Source: a virus
IMG/VR virus record: IMGVR_UViG_3300041809_000332
Location: 1 to 48,273 of that record
DNA length: 48,273 nucleotides
Reading direction: 5' to 3' (one strand)
Below are positions 29,124 to 37,064 of this stretch, in pieces. Within the stretch, counting starts at the first letter, position 1. Each line of letters starts with the position of its first letter. A program made the position numbers and the translations under genes. The notes beneath the pieces are model-generated. The model was not told where the DNA came from, did no database searches, and was given only the letters and a program-made list of their open reading frames with translations.

Positions 29124-32100
29124 ATGGCACTCTTTGGAAGCTATGCACCCCCCGGAGTTTACACCTCGGTTATCATTTCTGGAGCGGGTCAGCCCCTCTT
29201 TACGAACAACCGTATCCCGGTCATCATCGGTGAAGGACAGGAGTTCTTTGAACAGGACAACGTGGAGCTTTTCCGTGGTTCGTCCTCTGTCGCTAGCCCG
29301 CAGGTGGTGAACGAGAACATCTCCAACCAAGTCACGGCAATCACCAATACCCTCCATACCACCTATTTCCCGGTGGTCACAGCGGCGGCAGTTGGTCTGG
29401 CAGGTGGAGGAACTGGAGCGGGAACGGTCACCAATGACCCCAGTCAGGTTCAGATAACCATCGACGGCGTGCCCGGCACGGTTATCTCTCTCGTGGGTCA
29501 GACCGGCGAATTCACCACACAGGAGCTTATCACTCCGGGTCAGAACGTGGAAATCAGTTACTACTTCGCCCGGACCGACACCCTCATTACCAATGAGGAT
29601 GACTCAGACCAAGTTCCCTCCTTTGCCACGCTGACGATTTACAACAACATCGCCAGTCCTCCGGGCGGTGACTCCATGGTCATCAGCACCACGCTCCCCG
29701 GCGTTACAGGCAACCTTGTCAGTCTTACCATTTTCGATGACACCCTGTCTTCGCCTCCGGGTATCGGTGTGCTGGACACACAGGCGGTCAGCGGAGCCGG
29801 TACGGACCATATCAGTATCGACATCGCCGAGGTCGGCGGCGGCAAGCGCACCCTTGAGGACATTTATAACCTCGTGCAGGCGGGAATTCCCACCTTGGAC
29901 GCTGGTTACCTCACGGCGACTCAGCCCGCCATCCAATCTCCTCCCATCCCGGCTGCAACCATCTCCCCGACTTTCCTCTCGGGTGGTGCAGGACCCAACA
30001 CCAATACCGTTTTCAAGGTTGAGCATGTTCCCATCGTAGACGGTAGCGGCGGTGGGGTGGTCACTACTGACCCCAGCAAGGTTACAGTCACAGTGAACGG
30101 CACCCCCGTCACGGTCTCCGCCGTTAACGGTGCGGAAGGTCTCGTCACGGTTAAGAATCCCGTGGCCTTCCCGTCCACCGTCACCATCACCTACTACACC
30201 AACACTTACCAGAACACCTACGACATCATTCCGGCGCAGAATGTCACCTCCATCATCGAAGTTGGTTTGGGACCCAACCGGGCTGACTTCGTCCAAGACA
30301 CAGACTACAATCTTGGTTTGGATTCAGTCGGAAATGCGGTTATCAACTGGGGCGCAGGCAGTCAGACCTTGGTGGGAAGTTCCACCACGGGCTTTACTCC
30401 CTTCGGTCCGACCCAGATTCTCACCACCCTCGTGGATGAGAAGGTGTTCCTCCGCACTTGCACGGGAGTTGCCAACGGCAAGAACCTCACGTTCACACTG
30501 CCCGACAGCCCCGTGGATGGCAGCGGTCTCGGCAGGGTAACCGACGACCCAGCAAAAATCATGGTCTTCGTCGGCACCAATCCTGTGGAAGCTCTGGACA
30601 ACTACTATCCCGGCACTTCCGAGCGGGTCATTCAACTGACCGGAAGCACGGGAAGCTTTACCCTCTACAATGCCCCCGGCGCTGGAAACAACGTGTATGC
30701 CAGCTATTACCGCAACACGCTGCATGACCACTCCTATACACTCACCGTGGTCAACCCCGGCATCCCCGGACAGGGCACTTACAAGATGAAGGATGAGGTA
30801 GGACGTATTCTGCCGGTGGTATCGTTTGATGCCGTCCACAGTGTCGTCACCGAATCCGGTGCTTTCAATCAGACAGGCATTGTGTGGCCTTTCGCTTTCC
30901 CGGACCTCTACGATTCTCCGGGTGAAGTGGATGAGACTGTCACCTTGACATTCCAAGATGACGGGTACACCAAGGATGCCAATCCGGGCGCACAGGCATA
31001 CCTCTTGGCACAGGGGATTCTCTTCTTCTCTACGACCCCCGGTTCTGGTGGAGATGCCATTACAGTCGCTTTCAATACCACGGGCAGCTACGGTGTCAGC
31101 GTGGTTGGAAACGCCATCACCTTCAACGGTGTGACGACCACCAGCCAAGTCATCGACCTCGCCGGTTCCGGTATCAGCACCACCTTTGGAACGGTACTTG
31201 CCAACCTTAAGACGGCAGGGACCATCCAGACCGCTGCTCCCCTGAACCTCGCTGGCGGTGTGGACCCCAGTTCCCCGGAGCCTTATGCTCTCCGGTACCT
31301 CGTTACCTCCAGCAATCCCAAGGGTTCGGGTTCCGGTGGAGTAGGCACCAATGTGGGCTACCTTGACCAGACGTATGTTGACGAAATCACCGGTCTCAAG
31401 TTCACCATCGTCAACCCGCAAGATGCCCTTGACTACGGATACACCAGTCTCCCGACGCCCCAGTACAACTTCCAGCCGGGCGACACACTGGTATTCGATG
31501 TCAGCAGCGAAACCCCCCGTGTAACGGGAACCGTTTACGTTCCTTTCAGCACGGCGGAGCCGAACAACTTGGTAGCCATCGCCGGTCTCCACACCGAAGT
31601 CATTACCACTTTCGGTGCCAATGCCGGGGATACCGCCATCATCAACACCTTTGCTCCATCCGCCAATCAGCCGAGCATCGGTGAGTACTACTACATCAGC
31701 TTCCAGACCGAAAAGACGGCAGCGGACATGGCAATCACTCTCTACACCAACCCGTCCGACGCTTACGCCGCATACGGTCAGCCGAGCACCATCAACCGGG
31801 TGTCGCTTGGTGTGCAGTTGATGACTCAGAACGGCGCACAGCAGTTCGGCGTCATTCAGGTACCGAAGCAAGCCGGTCTCAATGTGGCCTCGGACGCTGA
31901 CTTTATCAGCGCCATCCAGACCTTGACAACCGCCCTGCCCGGAACCAACCAGAAGGCGAATGTCATCGTTCCTCTCAGCGTGAGCACCACGGTTCATCAG
32001 TTCTTGAGCCGTCAACTCATCACGCAGGCAACCGTTCGTAACAAGGGCGAGGCCATCGGCTTCGTCGGCTACAGCACTACCACCTCCGCCAATCAAGCAA

Positions 32101-32732
32101 GTGCCAACGCCGTTGCTTTGAAGAATGCCCGCATGATTGCTGTTGGTATGCCAGCGGCGGGAGTCCTTATCACTAACGGCCAGACCGGGCAGCAGATTGA
32201 GTACGCCGTGGACGGCAGCTTTATGGCAGCCGCTCTTGCCGGACTCAATACCAACCCTGCCAACGATGTGGCTACCACCCTCACCAATCAGAATTTGGTT
32301 GGGTTCAGCCGCCTGCTCGTGCAGTACGACGACACCACCATGAACCTCATGGCATCGAATGGTCTGGTAGTTTTGACCAACAACAACGGGGCGCTCAAAG
32401 TGCGTCACTACAAGAGCACCGACCCGAGCAACCCAATCACTTCCGAACCGACCTGCACCACAGTCACCGACTACGTGGCTCAGCAGTTCCGTGCAGACCT
32501 TGCACAGTTCATCGGCAGGAAGTTGGTCACCGGACTGACCACGGATATTCAGGTGGTCTGCAACTCCCGGTTGGTCTCATTGGTGAATAACCAAATCATC
32601 AGTGGATACAAGAGCCTATCCGTGGTGCCGGACCCGAGCGACCCCACCACGGTGGATGTGACCGTCACCTTCAAGCCGATGTTCAGCTTGCTGTACATCA
32701 GCGTGACCTTCACGGTTACAACGACGTTATAA
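29124..32732 (+). CDS. Tail sheath protein, with three repeated inserted domains
   Basis: The ATG at 29124 (TTGAGGAG upstream) gives 1202 residues, far above the usual 400-700 for contractile sheaths. The C-terminus has the sheath signature: a helix-rich core, then NNQIISGYKSLSVVPDPSDP and a last strand pair VTVTFKPMFSLLYISVTFTV. The N-terminus (YAPPGVYTSVIISG) is also sheath-like. Between them lie three related beta domains (about 80-155, 292-371 and 438-547), each reading roughly (V/I)DGSGGGxVTxDPSKVxVxVNG and ending in a YYxNT strand. They probably decorate the outside of the tail. The sheath contracts to drive the tube through the envelope. A short TTCAGC/GCTGAA hairpin and an 8-codon frame (29079-29105) lie in the leader. 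Confidence 0.88.
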   Translation: MALFGSYAPPGVYTSVIISGAGQPLFTNNRIPVIIGEGQEFFEQDNVELFRGSSSVASPQVVNENISNQVTAITNTLHTTYFPVVTAAAVGLAGGGTGAGTVTNDPSQVQITIDGVPGTVISLVGQTGEFTTQELITPGQNVEISYYFARTDTLITNEDDSDQVPSFATLTIYNNIASPPGGDSMVISTTLPGVTGNLVSLTIFDDTLSSPPGIGVLDTQAVSGAGTDHISIDIAEVGGGKRTLEDIYNLVQAGIPTLDAGYLTATQPAIQSPPIPAATISPTFLSGGAGPNTNTVFKVEHVPIVDGSGGGVVTTDPSKVTVTVNGTPVTVSAVNGAEGLVTVKNPVAFPSTVTITYYTNTYQNTYDIIPAQNVTSIIEVGLGPNRADFVQDTDYNLGLDSVGNAVINWGAGSQTLVGSSTTGFTPFGPTQILTTLVDEKVFLRTCTGVANGKNLTFTLPDSPVDGSGLGRVTDDPAKIMVFVGTNPVEALDNYYPGTSERVIQLTGSTGSFTLYNAPGAGNNVYASYYRNTLHDHSYTLTVVNPGIPGQGTYKMKDEVGRILPVVSFDAVHSVVTESGAFNQTGIVWPFAFPDLYDSPGEVDETVTLTFQDDGYTKDANPGAQAYLLAQGILFFSTTPGSGGDAITVAFNTTGSYGVSVVGNAITFNGVTTTSQVIDLAGSGISTTFGTVLANLKTAGTIQTAAPLNLAGGVDPSSPEPYALRYLVTSSNPKGSGSGGVGTNVGYLDQTYVDEITGLKFTIVNPQDALDYGYTSLPTPQYNFQPGDTLVFDVSSETPRVTGTVYVPFSTAEPNNLVAIAGLHTEVITTFGANAGDTAIINTFAPSANQPSIGEYYYISFQTEKTAADMAITLYTNPSDAYAAYGQPSTINRVSLGVQLMTQNGAQQFGVIQVPKQAGLNVASDADFISAIQTLTTALPGTNQKANVIVPLSVSTTVHQFLSRQLITQATVRNKGEAIGFVGYSTTTSANQASANAVALKNARMIAVGMPAAGVLITNGQTGQQIEYAVDGSFMAAALAGLNTNPANDVATTLTNQNLVGFSRLLVQYDDTTMNLMASNGLVVLTNNNGALKVRHYKSTDPSNPITSEPTCTTVTDYVAQQFRADLAQFIGRKLVTGLTTDIQVVCNSRLVSLVNNQIISGYKSLSVVPDPSDPTTVDVTVTFKPMFSLLYISVTFTVTTTL

Positions 32733-32738
32733 AACCAT

Positions 32739-32766
32739 GGGGGAAAGGCTAGGTAGCTTTTCCCCC
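32739..32766 (+). other. Strong intergenic hairpin after the sheath gene
   Basis: GGGGGAAA (32739-32746) pairs with TTTCCCCC (32759-32766), with an inner GCTA/TAGC helix. The T-run is inside the stem and AAAG follows, so a classic terminator is unlikely. A processing or partial-termination site that sets sheath mRNA above the downstream genes is plausible. Confidence 0.5.
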
Positions 32767-32783
32767 AAAGTTAAGGTGGGAAA

Positions 32784-33251
32784 ATGCAAATCACTCCGGT
32801 AGTCACGCAGGCAAACGGCATCCTTAGTATCCGTTTACAGGCTACGTTTGTCGGCGACCCAACGGATGCCCAAGACAAGGCTCTTATTGCGGCCTATGGC
32901 GACCCCCAGATTTCCCTCGTGGGAAATGGGACGTTCGCCAATGTTCCCGTTCCGGGGTCTAGCCCCCCGGCAGTTTTCAGTTTTGTCTTTCCGTGTAGTC
33001 AGTATTACGTGGGGATAACCACCCAGATGTCTTCCAAAACGGTAAAGTTTATGTCCGCTTTGCCCAGTAGTCCGCCCGTCAATAATCCCAATCGTCATGC
33101 ACCGATACAGGGTGAGTTAGATTGCATTACTCCTTATCCGTCAGCGGCCTTGGAGGCTTGGTGGACGGCTATGCAAGCGGAAATCACGGTCGCCCTAACG
33201 GCACTGAGGAATCAGAGCTTAGTCCCCTCACTGCCTTCGGTGGACATTTAG
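32784..33251 (+). CDS. Putative virion-associated protein (155 aa)
   Basis: The ATG at 32784 has GGTGGGA upstream. The N-terminal 90 residues are beta-rich (ANGILSIRLQATFVGDPTDA, VFSFVFPC) and the last 35 residues are helical (SAALEAWWTAMQAEITVAL). No family was recognised. Lying between sheath and tube genes, a tail or virion role is likely. Confidence 0.75.
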   Translation: MQITPVVTQANGILSIRLQATFVGDPTDAQDKALIAAYGDPQISLVGNGTFANVPVPGSSPPAVFSFVFPCSQYYVGITTQMSSKTVKFMSALPSSPPVNNPNRHAPIQGELDCITPYPSAALEAWWTAMQAEITVALTALRNQSLVPSLPSVDI

Positions 33252-33258
33252 GAGACAC

Positions 33259-35325
33259 ATGAAATCGCATCTCGTATCACATCGCAAGCAGGCAAGGGTT
33301 CTGGTTACTCCGCAGACCATCCAACAGGCCGCTCAAGAGGCGGAGGGCCTCATCGCCATCATGGAATCTACCGGAGATGCTCGTCTCCAGCAGATGCAGC
33401 AGGTAGCCAAGTGGTTGAAGAACGTGGCAAGCAACGCCGCCATGCAAAATCAGCTTGATGACCAAGCTTATCCTCAATTTGCTCAGCAGGCGGAAAAGTA
33501 CGTTCGGTGGGTAAGCCAGATGAGTAACCTACCCCAGTTTCAAACTCACGGTATCGAACAGACCGAGATGCCGCCCGTAGCCTCCCAGACCGCCGCCAAA
33601 AAGCGAGGCGCTGGTAGTGCCGGTGAGAATTGGGTCACCGACCGTAACGAAAAGGCAGAAGCCAAAGAACCCGTGAAGGCGGAAGTTCCTCGTGTGGCAG
33701 CTAAGAAGGTTGCCCAGCCCGGAGCACCGGCCCCCGCCGCAGCACCAGCCGCTCCTGCCGCCGCAGGCGCACCCGCTGCCGCCCCGGCACCACCGCCCCC
33801 GGCCCCTCTAGTAACCAAGCCGGGAAACGGCAACATCTCCGCTGATATCAAGCAAATGAGCAGCGAGTCACTTTCCAACATCGTCACCGCCATCTCCAAA
33901 GGTCTTGACCCCAATGACAAGGCGGCATGGGACTTTGTGCAATCCCTTAGTGGAGAACTCAAGACCCGTCCCGTGGAAGTAGAGCAGGGAGCCGCTCGGT
34001 CGGCATCGGTGAAGACCGCTCTGGGCCTCTACGATGATACTCCAGTGGGAGCAGAAGTACCGGGAGAAGAAATGGAAGAAGAGCCGATGGGAACCGGGCC
34101 GGGCAAGTGCCCGCAATGTGATTCCGCTACCATCAATGGCACCTATTGCCACGAGCAGGGATGCCCTAACGAAAGGAAAGTCTGGGACCCCGAAGTTGGA
34201 GATTGGGTCCGGGAATCCGAGTGTCCCGAGTGCGGCAGCAAGTTAAGAGAAGGGGAGACGTGCAACTGTATGGAACCCATGAATGAAGAACCGACCGACA
34301 TGCAGCACTTCTGCTTCGGTGGACTCAACACCGCCTCCGTTGACAAGCAGTCAGCCGAGGACGCAAAGTTCGAGCGTTGCGTGCATCACGTAAAGGAGCA
34401 GAACAAGGAAGAAGGCGGCAGTGAGAAGAAGCCATACAACCCATGGGCCGTCTGTCACCAGTCTGTAGGCTCCAAGTCGGGAAGCATCAAGGTCGCAGTG
34501 ACCCCGCCCGGCATCAGTGAAGAAACGGCGCACGACATCAAGAAAGAATACCCCGGTGAGAAGGACAAGGCGTATGCCACGATGTGGGCTATCCACAATA
34601 AGCAGAAGGAGAGCAGTGTGTCTCCACACGAAGTTGCTTATCAGGCATACCGGGAAGGCAAGCTCTCCACCGCTGACTGGACGAAGATACAGGCAGCACA
34701 GGCAGAGATTGTCAACACCATCACCGCCGCAGGCGATGCGGGCGGATGGTTTATCCATGATGAGGAAACCGGTGACGTTACGGAAAGCGGCGGGGCTACA
34801 CCCGAAGTAGAGGAAGCCCACAAGTTGGAGGATGAGGCCCCGGCGAAGCTGGACCGTCCCGAGACCACCGAACCCATCAAGCTGAATGACAACCCCTTGA
34901 ACAGCAAGTCGGCTACCGAGAAGAAACGGGATGCCAGCACCGCTCTCAAGAAGGTGAAGTCTCTCGCCGATAAACTCCAGAGCATGTACCTTGATGCCAA
35001 GGAAATCACTCAGGTCAACGACAGCCGGATGGTCCGGGAAGCCGTGGAAGCCATCTTCCTTGCCTATGACCTGCTCGGTCAGGCAGCCAAGGTTCTTGGC
35101 AAGCAGGAGATGCAGGAGAAGGCCGAAGAGGAGGCCGTCAAGGTGAAAGAAAAGAGTAAGAAGTCCTCGATTCTCGGTGACTTGATTCTCGCCGCCGAGG
35201 AAGAAGAGCGTTGTGAGTCTTGTGGCAAAGAGCTAAGTGGTTCTGAATCTGAGCTTTGCCACCAGTGTGCAAAGAAACAACGGAAGGGTGAAGGACCGAA
35301 AAAGCCTTCCAAGAAGGACTGGTAA
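33259..35325 (+). CDS. Large zinc-ribbon/low-complexity virion-region protein (688 aa)
   Basis: The N-terminal 90 residues are helical (QQAAQEAEGLIAIMESTGDA). Residues about 153-190 are an Ala/Pro linker. A zinc-ribbon pair sits near 280-345 (GKCPQCDSA ... CPECGSKLREGETCNC). A conserved-looking unit (FERCVHHVKEQ, then YNPWAVCHQSVG) lies around 370-410 and an AHDIKKEYPGEKDKAYATMW unit near 425-444. A final helical domain ends in a second ribbon, CESCGKELSG ... CHQC, and a basic tail. The mosaic of small modules suggests an internal head or tail-associated protein, perhaps processed by the prohead protease. The NPWAVC phrase is known from other phage virion proteins. No enzyme site was seen. 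Confidence 0.8.
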   Translation: MKSHLVSHRKQARVLVTPQTIQQAAQEAEGLIAIMESTGDARLQQMQQVAKWLKNVASNAAMQNQLDDQAYPQFAQQAEKYVRWVSQMSNLPQFQTHGIEQTEMPPVASQTAAKKRGAGSAGENWVTDRNEKAEAKEPVKAEVPRVAAKKVAQPGAPAPAAAPAAPAAAGAPAAAPAPPPPAPLVTKPGNGNISADIKQMSSESLSNIVTAISKGLDPNDKAAWDFVQSLSGELKTRPVEVEQGAARSASVKTALGLYDDTPVGAEVPGEEMEEEPMGTGPGKCPQCDSATINGTYCHEQGCPNERKVWDPEVGDWVRESECPECGSKLREGETCNCMEPMNEEPTDMQHFCFGGLNTASVDKQSAEDAKFERCVHHVKEQNKEEGGSEKKPYNPWAVCHQSVGSKSGSIKVAVTPPGISEETAHDIKKEYPGEKDKAYATMWAIHNKQKESSVSPHEVAYQAYREGKLSTADWTKIQAAQAEIVNTITAAGDAGGWFIHDEETGDVTESGGATPEVEEAHKLEDEAPAKLDRPETTEPIKLNDNPLNSKSATEKKRDASTALKKVKSLADKLQSMYLDAKEITQVNDSRMVREAVEAIFLAYDLLGQAAKVLGKQEMQEKAEEEAVKVKEKSKKSSILGDLILAAEEEERCESCGKELSGSESELCHQCAKKQRKGEGPKKPSKKDW

Positions 35326-35388
35326 TTGTAAGGAAAGAAACTTTCGGGTTTTTGAATAGAACGCCGCTCGGCGGCAATGGAGGAACGT

Positions 35389-36084
35389 ATGGCGCAAGGT
35401 GGTTACATCTATCAGCAGGGAGCAAGCCCTCAGACGGAATCGGTGATTTCGTCTCGCTTCAAGATTTTCACCGACGTGGTGGGCGTGGGCAAGTTTGTCA
35501 AGTTGGGCGTCACCTCCCAGTTCAACATTTCTGAAACCCGCACGGTGGAGACCATCCGTGGCTTGGGGTACGGCGACCAAGTTGCCGAACTCGTGCCCGG
35601 CGTCACCGAGCCGTTGAGCATCACCATCCAACGGACCTGTCTCTATCTTGCCAACATCATGCAGGTCTTGGGCTACAAGGCTGGTGTTAGCGGCGGTGTG
35701 AGGTCCATCCGTCAGCATCGTTGGCCGTTTGACATCAAGACGGAAATCGTGTTCAGTCAGTTGGCGTCCACGACTCCCGGAACCCCAACCCCCAACTCGG
35801 GCGGGGCACAGCCAGACCTTACCAACGCCGACATTCCCAATGAGGGTGGGTTCAACAATCTGGGCAATCCGGGCCTCTTCGCCGTTGCCACGGTGTATGA
35901 AGGCTGCTGGATTTCCAACTACACGACTGGCTATGTCATCGAAACAGCGGCAGTCAATGAGAACGTCACAGTCAGTGTCACGGACATCTTCGATGTCAGC
36001 GGCACGGTCTACGGCGAGTTCCTTGACAGCGGTCTTGGACCGGGTGACCAAACTGGTCAGAGCTTGCTCTACTCCATATCCTAG
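35389..36084 (+). CDS. Putative tail tube protein
   Basis: The ATG at 35389 (GGAGGA five bases before) gives 231 residues; ATG 35377 is the alternative. The layout is a beta-barrel-type protein with TSQFNISETRTVETIRGLGY, then ELVPGVTEPLSITIQRTCLY and a C-terminal VTDIFDVSGTVYGEF. The phrase (V)PGxTEPxxITIxR is typical of myovirus tube proteins that stack inside the sheath. It lies close downstream of the sheath gene, as tube genes usually do. Confidence 0.7.
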   Translation: MAQGGYIYQQGASPQTESVISSRFKIFTDVVGVGKFVKLGVTSQFNISETRTVETIRGLGYGDQVAELVPGVTEPLSITIQRTCLYLANIMQVLGYKAGVSGGVRSIRQHRWPFDIKTEIVFSQLASTTPGTPTPNSGGAQPDLTNADIPNEGGFNNLGNPGLFAVATVYEGCWISNYTTGYVIETAAVNENVTVSVTDIFDVSGTVYGEFLDSGLGPGDQTGQSLLYSIS

Positions 36085-36088
36085 TTGG

Positions 36089-36120
36089 GTCAGTATTATA
36101 GAACTGACTCTCTATTTTTC
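36089..36120 (+). terminator. Weak candidate terminator after the tube gene
   Basis: GTCAGT (36089-36094) pairs with ACTGAC (36103-36108), followed by TCTCTATTTTTC. The stem has only six pairs with half A/T, so efficiency is doubtful. The loop holds TATTAT, so the same bases also match the recurrent promoter box; a GGAGG follows only 26 bases later. Confidence 0.4.
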
Positions 36121-36136
36121 AGCGGAGGTGTGGTTA

Positions 36137-36403
36137 ATGTCCAGCCCCGTAACCCGAGAACAGGTTTGGGTTAACGTTTCCCCGGAGTATAAATGCTGGC
36201 GGCTCGTGTACAACTCCATGACCAAGCGGGTTTTTATCCTCTTTGAGAAATCGGGACTGAGTAAGACCATGCAATCGTTGTTCTGTTCTACTCGAACAGA
36301 TGGTGAGCCGGGTGCGGTAAGCAGTGCTGAGGGTAAACAGGAGTGCCTTGACAAGGTTGCTTCCCTTGGTCTCGTTCTTACCAAGTCAACTGTTGTGGAG
36401 TGA
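36137..36403 (+). CDS. Hypothetical protein (88 aa)
   Basis: The ATG at 36137 lies nine bases after GCGGAGG. The protein is short, mixed alpha/beta and soluble (VWVNVSPEYKCWRLVYNSMT; CLDKVASLGLVLTKS). No family was recognised. The stop is two bases before the next gene. Confidence 0.65.
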   Translation: MSSPVTREQVWVNVSPEYKCWRLVYNSMTKRVFILFEKSGLSKTMQSLFCSTRTDGEPGAVSSAEGKQECLDKVASLGLVLTKSTVVE

Positions 36404-36405
36404 GT

Positions 36406-36561
36406 ATGCCCTATTACCAGACAGCAATGACCGACAGAAAATGTTCCAAGTGCGAAAAGACCATTCCCGCTGGGGCACAGTTCATCACCCTTCCCACAAT
36501 TACCCGAATGACGTTGTATACCTGCAAGGAATGCAATGAGGGTTCGGATAAGAAGGCGTAA
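36406..36561 (+). CDS. Small zinc-ribbon protein (51 aa)
   Basis: The 51-codon frame begins at ATG 36406 with GTGGAG upstream. Two knuckles, CSKC (13-16) and CKEC (40-43), make a treble-clef or ribbon-like zinc site. The stop overlaps the next possible start as TAATG. The function is unknown. Confidence 0.7.
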   Translation: MPYYQTAMTDRKCSKCEKTIPAGAQFITLPTITRMTLYTCKECNEGSDKKA

Positions 36562-36821
36562 TGGCTACATCGGTCGGTCTAATCATTGGAGTACTCGCTG
36601 TTATTCCCATAGGCACTTTACTGTTTATGGGATTGGCAAGGGCCTGTTCCCCCCACTCTCTCCAGCAATCTGCTACATCTTTGACAAGGTCCTTTTGTGA
36701 GGAAGCCGCATCCTCTTCCCCGTTCGTAGGGGACTCTCTCCCTCCACTGGTTAACGGTGGGGTCTGCTATATCTCCCTTGTCATTAAAGAGAAACCAGTG
36801 AGTTCCTCGGGAACCTCGTAG
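36561..36821 (+). CDS. Possible membrane peptide overlapped by an antisense gene
   Basis: An ATG in a TAATG overlap opens a frame of 86 codons. Only the first 28 residues look like a protein (one membrane segment, SVGLIIGVLAVIPIGTLLFM); the rest lies opposite the gene at 36618-37004 and has a random composition. It may be a small membrane protein whose original 3' part was replaced when the antisense gene arrived. Confidence 0.35.
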   Translation: MATSVGLIIGVLAVIPIGTLLFMGLARACSPHSLQQSATSLTRSFCEEAASSSPFVGDSLPPLVNGGVCYISLVIKEKPVSSSGTS

Positions 36822-37004
36822 TACCCCCGGCCTGTATCCTCTTGATTTACCCCATAGATAATAAAGGGCTTCTGTTGCCGTGTAACAATGGCTGAAAGTG
36901 GGGTCATCACCCGGCTGGCGTTTCTCCAGCCACTCTTTTTTCAACAAATCGTCGGATAAGGCTCGCTGCAAGAGCCTGATGGCTCTCTTCTTTGTCATCC
37001 CCAT
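36618..37004 (-). CDS. Conserved-type phage protein with possible Cys-His-Asp site (128 aa)
   Basis: The wording FSHCYTATEALYYLWGKSRG, then THWFLFNDKGDIADPTVNQW and ending GRGCGFLTKGPCQR matches a protein type seen in several large phages. A Cys in HCY, a His in THW and an Asp in DPT are placed like a papain-like triad, but activity is inference. It is the only minus-strand gene between the tube and capsid genes that is not a homing nuclease. Confidence 0.7.
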   Translation of the reverse strand: MGMTKKRAIRLLQRALSDDLLKKEWLEKRQPGDDPTFSHCYTATEALYYLWGKSRGYRPGVLRGSRGTHWFLFNDKGDIADPTVNQWRERVPYERGRGCGFLTKGPCQRCSRLLERVGGTGPCQSHKQ

Positions 37005-37048
37005 ATTGCTTGATACTGAAAATCAAAGCTATACGGTGCTTTAGTTGA

Positions 37049-37062
37049 GGAGAAGTATCTCC
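37049..37062 (+). promoter_or_regulatory. Hairpin covering the ribosome site of the 37065 gene
   Basis: GGAGA (37049-37053) is exactly complementary to TCTCC (37058-37062) around AGTA, and the ATG is two bases on. The Shine-Dalgarno sequence is therefore in the stem. This could hold translation down, or shorten an otherwise long 12-base gap to the ATG. Confidence 0.55.
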
Positions 37063-37064
37063 AT

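Noticed and set aside
30324-32408. A 694-codon open frame on the minus strand
   Set aside because: It lies wholly antisense to the tail sheath gene; its translation has no domain-like pattern and it has no ribosome site. GC-rich codon bias of the sheath gene explains it.
35334-35356. GAAAG/CTTTC hairpin with T-run after the 688-residue gene
   Set aside because: Five mostly A/T pairs are too weak to call a terminator.
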